64,000 bases of DNA, taken from assembly GCF_040151475.1 (NCBI RefSeq), contig NZ_JBDKWG010000138.1, positions 1 through 64,000 on the forward strand. Direction: 5' to 3'. This stretch comes from CAXBNB01 sp040151475 (GTDB taxonomy: Bacteria; Bacteroidota; Bacteroidia; Cytophagales; Cyclobacteriaceae). The translations under genes and the position numbers were made by a program. Shown one piece after another: positions 59,713 to 64,000 of the stretch. Position 1 is the first letter of the stretch, and each line of letters starts with the position of its first letter. The notes below the pieces were generated by a model that was not told the origin of the DNA, did no database searches, and saw nothing but the letters and a program-made list of their open reading frames with translations.

Positions 59713-60843
59713 ATGGCTAAAAGAGATTATTACGAAATATTAGGACTAAGTAAAGGCGCATCGGCTGATGAAATAAAGAAAGCGTACCGCAAAACTGCCA
59801 TCAAATTTCATCCTGATAAAAATCCGGACGACCCTACTGCTGAAGACAAATTTAAGGAAGCAGCGGAGGCTTACGAAATACTAAGCAATCCGGAGAAAAA
59901 ACAACGCTACGATCAGTTTGGTCATCAGGGAGTTGGTGGAGCAAGAGGTTTCGGTGGAGGAGGAATGAATATGGATGACATATTCTCACAATTCGGCGAC
60001 ATCTTTGGCGGAGGTGGTGGCGGAGGCAGCCCATTCGATAGTTTCTTTGGAGGCGGAGGAGGACGCTCTCGTCAAAAAAAAGGTACTAACCTTCGGATTA
60101 AATTGAAAATGACTCTTGAGGACATTGCCAACGGAGTAGAGAAAAAAATAAAAGTTAACCGGCTTATCACAGCTGAAGGTGTTACTTTTAAAAGTTGCTC
60201 AAGTTGTGGTGGATCAGGTCAGGTGAGAAAAGCAGTAAATACAATGCTTGGACAGATGGTGACAGCCTCTACATGCCCTACATGTAACGGTGCTGGAAAA
60301 ACCATAGACCACAAACCTCCGGGTGTAGATAATTCGGGCCTAATCTACCAGGAAGAGATTTTACCTGTAAAAATTCCACCTGGGGTGGTAGATGGCATGC
60401 AATTGTCAATGACTGGCAAAGGAAATGAAGCCCCGGGAGGAGGGATTCCGGGAGACCTCCTGATTGTAGTGGAGGAAATAGAAGATCCGATCTTGAAAAG
60501 AGATGGCAACAACATCATTTATGAATTGTATCTGAGTTTCGTTGATGCCACCATAGGAACGTCAGTAGAGGTACCTACAATCGATGGGAAAGTAAAAATT
60601 AAAATTGATAGTGGTACCCAAAGTGGAAAAGTACTCAGACTAAGAGGCAAAGGCATCAGAGACATCAACGGATATGGCAAGGGAGATCAGTTGGTTTCTG
60701 TAAATATCTGGACACCAAAACATTTGACAAAGGATGAAAAGAATATGTTAGAGAGCCTTCGGGATTCAGAAAATTTCATTCCTAGCCCAGGTTCTAAAGA
60801 AAAAGGTTTCTTTGCTAAAATGAAGGATTACATCATGGATTAA
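59713..60843 (+). CDS. dnaJ: DnaJ chaperone with reduced zinc-finger region
   Basis: The 376-residue co-chaperone stimulates DnaK ATPase. The J domain (3-70) has HPD at 33-35. The G/F-rich linker (about 75-118) follows. The zinc region has only two CxxCxGxG motifs, CSSCGGSG (C162, C165) and CPTCNGAG (C188, C191), where typical DnaJ has four. This leaves four cysteines for a single zinc site. The C-terminal substrate domains (ILPVKIPPGVVDGMQLSMTGKGNEAPGG) are complete. Confidence 0.93.
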   Translation: MAKRDYYEILGLSKGASADEIKKAYRKTAIKFHPDKNPDDPTAEDKFKEAAEAYEILSNPEKKQRYDQFGHQGVGGARGFGGGGMNMDDIFSQFGDIFGGGGGGGSPFDSFFGGGGGRSRQKKGTNLRIKLKMTLEDIANGVEKKIKVNRLITAEGVTFKSCSSCGGSGQVRKAVNTMLGQMVTASTCPTCNGAGKTIDHKPPGVDNSGLIYQEEILPVKIPPGVVDGMQLSMTGKGNEAPGGGIPGDLLIVVEEIEDPILKRDGNNIIYELYLSFVDATIGTSVEVPTIDGKVKIKIDSGTQSGKVLRLRGKGIRDINGYGKGDQLVSVNIWTPKHLTKDEKNMLESLRDSENFIPSPGSKEKGFFAKMKDYIMD

Positions 60844-60866
60844 TTCCTTAGAACTGGAAAACATTG

Positions 60867-61043
60867 AAAAGAGGCTGTCTCAAAAGTCAGATAATTCCCA
60901 GATTCTGACTGTCGTCAGACAGGTATTCTGGAATCTGTTCTGGAAACAGCTATTGCTACGTTTCCAAAGGGATGCCGGAACAACTTGCCTAACGGCAGTC
61001 AGGAGCCCGGCAACTGTTTAACCCTTTGAGACAGCCTCTTTTT
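60867..61043. repeat. Structured 177-bp inverted-repeat element between convergent genes
   Basis: AAAAGAGGCTGTCTCAAAAG (60867-60886) is inverted at about 61024-61043 with one indel, ending in TTTTTT. Nested hairpins lie inside (CAGATTC/GAATCTG, TGGAAAC/GTTTCCA, GCCGG/CCGGC). It can terminate dnaJ and the convergent amidohydrolase gene. Similar GAGGCTGTCTCAAA ends are known to me at mobile-element termini, so a MITE-like origin is possible. Confidence 0.6.
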
Positions 61044-61046
61044 TGT

Positions 61047-62318
61047 TTACTGATCATATTTCGTTTTGTACTTCTGATACAACTCTTGCTGCATTGCATC
61101 AAGGGTTACTTTTCTACCTTGAATGTAAGCTGATTCTATCTTGTTAGTACGCATATCCAGCGCATCTCCTTCACTCACAAATAATGTAGCTTGCTTGCCC
61201 ACTTCCAATGAACCAACCATATTGTCAATATTTAGAATTTTGGCAGTATTTAAAGTAATGCTTTTCAGGGCTTCCTCCTTGTCCATTCCGTAGGCTACAG
61301 AAGTTCCGGCATAAAATGGCAGGTTTCTGGTTCTCATTACTTCGTTGCTATATCCCAGACAAAATAATATACCAGATTTATTAAGAAGGTATGGTAGTTT
61401 ATAAGCTTCATCGACATCTCCATCAGGGCTGGAAGGCATGCCATGCACATCATTCAAAATGACGGGAATATTATTTTCTTGTATATAATCTTTGACCAAC
61501 AATACATCTGTAGCATCTACCAAAACGATTTTCTTTACACCATATTCTTTGGCAAATTCAATGCTCCTGATAATGTCTTTGGCTTTTGTCACGTTGATAA
61601 ACAACTGCTTACTACCATCAAACAAGCCTCTCATAGCTTCTAACTTCAGATTACTTTTCTTTCCAGTACTGTTGACATAACTTTTCGCCTCTTGAAATAC
61701 ATCGTGAAGCGAGTTGATCGTCGCTTCATATTTGGCAACAACGTCCGGTTTAAGGGGTTCTTGTGAAATTGCTTTTCTTGGCCAAAACAGATGAACTGCA
61801 TCGTTTTCCGCAATTAATGCATCTTCCCAGTTCCATGCATCCAATTGCACTATGGAAGAGGTACCTGAAATCAATCCTCCTTTGGGAGCAATCTGAGCAG
61901 TCAATATTCCATTGAATCGTAATGTAGGAATGATCTCAGAGTCTGTATTGTAAGCTATGATTGACCTGACATTTGGTTTGAGGCTTCCCGTCTCAGCCTT
62001 GTCTTGTGTCGCTCTCACCGCAGACACTTCGCTCAACCCAAGGTCTGTAGCAGGGAGTATAAAACCAGGATAAACATGTTTTCCTTTAATGTCAACAACC
62101 TTGTACTTTTCTTGTGGCACATTGCTGCTCGCAACAACGGTGATAATACCATTTTCAAAACCAATCGCTGCATTCTCTATTACTTCACCATTTCCCAAAT
62201 GAGCTGTTCCATTTACCAATAAGATTGGTTCAGTCTGCTTTTCTCCCGGTGCAGGCACCTGAGCACACAACCCATATCCAAAAGTGATCAATGCTAATAT
62301 TGTTAATATCTTCTTCAT
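61047..62318 (-). CDS. Amidohydrolase-fold periplasmic protein, degenerate metal site
   Basis: The 423-residue protein has a signal peptide (cleaved near GLCAQ, 18-20). It has the composite-sandwich edges of the amidohydrolase superfamily (ENAAIGFENGIITVVAS, the C-terminal NTAKILNIDNMVGSLEVGKQATLFV). Strand 1 reads KHVYPGFILPATDLGL in place of a PG-(F/L)-I-D-x-H-x-H motif, so the two metal His are missing. No clear His pair or terminal Asp is seen later. It is probably a non-catalytic partner of the gene upstream, 10 bp away. Imidazolonepropionase-like proteins are its nearest relatives by pattern. Confidence 0.75.
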   Translation of the reverse strand: MKKILTILALITFGYGLCAQVPAPGEKQTEPILLVNGTAHLGNGEVIENAAIGFENGIITVVASSNVPQEKYKVVDIKGKHVYPGFILPATDLGLSEVSAVRATQDKAETGSLKPNVRSIIAYNTDSEIIPTLRFNGILTAQIAPKGGLISGTSSIVQLDAWNWEDALIAENDAVHLFWPRKAISQEPLKPDVVAKYEATINSLHDVFQEAKSYVNSTGKKSNLKLEAMRGLFDGSKQLFINVTKAKDIIRSIEFAKEYGVKKIVLVDATDVLLVKDYIQENNIPVILNDVHGMPSSPDGDVDEAYKLPYLLNKSGILFCLGYSNEVMRTRNLPFYAGTSVAYGMDKEEALKSITLNTAKILNIDNMVGSLEVGKQATLFVSEGDALDMRTNKIESAYIQGRKVTLDAMQQELYQKYKTKYDQ

Positions 62319-62328
62319 CTTATTATAT

Positions 62329-64000
62329 TTAATACCCTGATTCCATATCGTCGCAATGGAAATTATAGCTTTTCTCAGGTTTAGGTTCTTGAGTTGACTT
62401 GCCTTTAGATTTAGAATCCTTCATTTTCTTTATCAACCTGGCTCGTTCGGTTTTAATGGATTCTCTCAACTGGGCATCTTTTTTCATGTCGTAGTAAACC
62501 GTACCCTCTATTATGGTTTTTTCTGCTTTCGCATAAACTGATAAAGGATTATCACTCCAAATGACAAGATCGGCATCCTTTCCTTCTTTGATGCTTCCCA
62601 TTCGGTCGTCAAGATGAAGTAACTTCGCCGGATTGAGGGTGACCATTTTCAAAGCCTCTTCCTCCGTCATATCACCATATTTCACAGATTTTGCAGCTTC
62701 TTGATTTAGCCTTCTTCCCATCTCTGCATCATCCGAATTGATGGCTACCGTAATTCCCTCATTGTGCATGAGTGCAGCATTGTAAGGAATGGCATAGCGC
62801 ACCTCCCATTTGTATGCCCACCAATCAGAGAAAGTACTGGCACCTGCTCCATGAGCTTTCATTTTGTCTGCTACTTTATAGCCCTCTAAAATATGAGTGA
62901 AAGTATTGATGTTGAAATCATATTTTTCAGCCACTTTCATCAGCATATTTATTTCTGATTGCACGTAAGAGTGACAGGTGATAAATCTCCTTTTGCGGAT
63001 AATTTCCAACATAGTCTCATGCACCAAATCCTTTCTTGGAGCCTGAGTTTTAACCTTTTCTTTGCCGGATAATTTATTGTAATCATTCCACTCTTTTTCG
63101 TATTCCAACGCATTAGAAAATGCATTGAGATAAACCTGTTCTACACCCATTCTGGTTTGCGGATATCGGGTGGTATGGTCACTCCCCCAGTTGGTTTGTT
63201 TCACATTTTCACCCAGAGCAAATTTGATAAATGGATCAGCATTTTCGATTAACATATTGTTTGCAGATTCTCCCCACTTCAGCTTGATAATGGCTGACTG
63301 CCCTCCAATAGGATTTGCAGAACCATGCAACAGTTGTGATGTAGTAACACCACCGGACAACTGTCTGTAAATATTAATGTCCTCAGGGTTGACAACATCC
63401 TTCATTCTCACCATACCAGAATTAGTCGCTACATCGTTGACACTAAACAATGCAATATGAGAGTGCTCATCAATTATTCCGGGAGTAAGGTGTTTCTCTG
63501 ACCCATCTATTTCTATTGCATCTTTAAAAGAAAGCCCCTTGCCAATTTTTTTAATCTTTCCATCCTGAACCAATACATCAAAATTTTCTACTATCCCCTG
63601 ATTCTCATTGGTCCAGACAGTAATATTTTTGATCAAAAGGGTTTGTTGCTTTGGAATGGTTTTCTGACCATAGGCCGAAAACGGATAAACAATGTCTCCT
63701 GGCTCTTCTGTTTCTACAGGTTCTTCCTTTTCAGTTTTTAATGTATCTGATGTTGGCTTTTCAGGCATATTCTTAAATGTCAGCTGCCAATCAACCCAAT
63801 CCTTATAGGCAATCTGACCATTGCCATTCCATCCGTTTTCTGTTTTCCATCCCGACAACATCACTTTTTCTTTTGTGCCAGGCATGTCATAGTTTAAGGT
63901 AATAAGGTTATTGTCAAACTTATGAGTAAGAGAAGTTTTGGTAGAATCGTTGACAATGATTTGAAATTTAGATTTTTTAGCTTCCACCTTATAAGTGCTG
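62329..64000 (-). CDS. Amidohydrolase family protein, partial at right edge
   Basis: The frame is open to base 64000 on the minus strand (STYKVEAKKSKF at the edge), so the N-terminus lies outside the window. The visible 557 or so residues include a beta-sandwich N-terminal region and the metal-site HxH in GIIDEHSHIALF. Later come ITCHSYVQSE, FTHILEGYKVADKM (His ligands), the catalytic Asp in INSDDAEMGRRLNQE and the tail MGSIKEGKDADLVIWSDNPL. It is an active-looking zinc amidohydrolase of the imidazolonepropionase-like group. Its partner downstream lacks the metal ligands. Confidence 0.85.
   Translation of the reverse strand, partial: STYKVEAKKSKFQIIVNDSTKTSLTHKFDNNLITLNYDMPGTKEKVMLSGWKTENGWNGNGQIAYKDWVDWQLTFKNMPEKPTSDTLKTEKEEPVETEEPGDIVYPFSAYGQKTIPKQQTLLIKNITVWTNENQGIVENFDVLVQDGKIKKIGKGLSFKDAIEIDGSEKHLTPGIIDEHSHIALFSVNDVATNSGMVRMKDVVNPEDINIYRQLSGGVTTSQLLHGSANPIGGQSAIIKLKWGESANNMLIENADPFIKFALGENVKQTNWGSDHTTRYPQTRMGVEQVYLNAFSNALEYEKEWNDYNKLSGKEKVKTQAPRKDLVHETMLEIIRKRRFITCHSYVQSEINMLMKVAEKYDFNINTFTHILEGYKVADKMKAHGAGASTFSDWWAYKWEVRYAIPYNAALMHNEGITVAINSDDAEMGRRLNQEAAKSVKYGDMTEEEALKMVTLNPAKLLHLDDRMGSIKEGKDADLVIWSDNPLSVYAKAEKTIIEGTVYYDMKKDAQLRESIKTERARLIKKMKDSKSKGKSTQEPKPEKSYNFHCDDMESGY

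Overview
The window looks like a chromosome segment of a Bacteroidota bacterium, most likely an aerobic marine or soil Cytophagales relative. The evidence is a giant secreted protein ending in a type IX secretion (Por) sorting domain, promoters with the Bacteroidota -7 element TAnnTTTG, weak or absent Shine-Dalgarno sequences, clade-typical dihydroorotase and DnaJ variants, and RND/TolC efflux genes. By eye G+C is about 40%, but about 45-55% in the 4-17 kb block.

Layout. (1) 1-2.1 kb is the right end of an integrative element: a tyrosine recombinase next to a duplicated tRNA-Leu 3' half, and a ParD/ParE-type pair whose toxin is cut by an insertion sequence running off the left edge. (2) 2.3-3.2 kb holds relics of a serine hydrolase and a response regulator. 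(3) 3.3-27.9 kb is a stress and dormancy-like island. It carries two Hsp20 chaperones, a GH130 enzyme, a two-domain glycosyltransferase, DUF2267, a site-2 protease with CBS domains, PEP synthase, a Dps-like ferritin, an SDR, an aspartoacylase-like peptidase, a GCS2-CBS protein, a CDP-alcohol phosphatidyltransferase, an APH-like kinase with a separate P-loop kinase, a Ca2+ P-type ATPase, a Na+/Ca2+ exchanger, a MlaEFD-type lipid transporter and a baeRF-like protein. Eight FNR/CRP-like dyads (WTGAY-N4-RTCAN, last base usually A or T) sit upstream of its transcription units, so I read it as one regulon. (4) 28.4-34.5 kb has housekeeping genes: a DEAD-box helicase, dihydroorotase, tRNA-His, a universal stress protein, asparagine synthase, and a tRNA-Ala gene interrupted by 19 nt. 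(5) 34.9-38.3 kb is AT-rich accessory DNA with an XRE regulator, a HEPN-like protein, a TA-flanked MITE and a TPR lipoprotein. (6) 38.4-43.8 kb is a tripartite efflux operon, followed by gene relics. (7) 44.8-54.1 kb is a 3109-residue repeat protein, followed by a LuxR-type regulator and a TPR histidine kinase. (8) 57.2-60.8 kb carries a small lipoprotein gene, cmk, ispH, grpE and dnaJ. (9) 61-64 kb has two tandem periplasmic amidohydrolase-like genes, the second running off the right edge.

In the island, chaperones, membrane proteolysis, Ca2+ export, lipid synthesis and transport, gluconeogenic entry through PEP synthase and glycan enzymes would together fit survival under energy or oxygen limitation. 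No FNR-family regulator lies in the window, so the controlling protein must be elsewhere.
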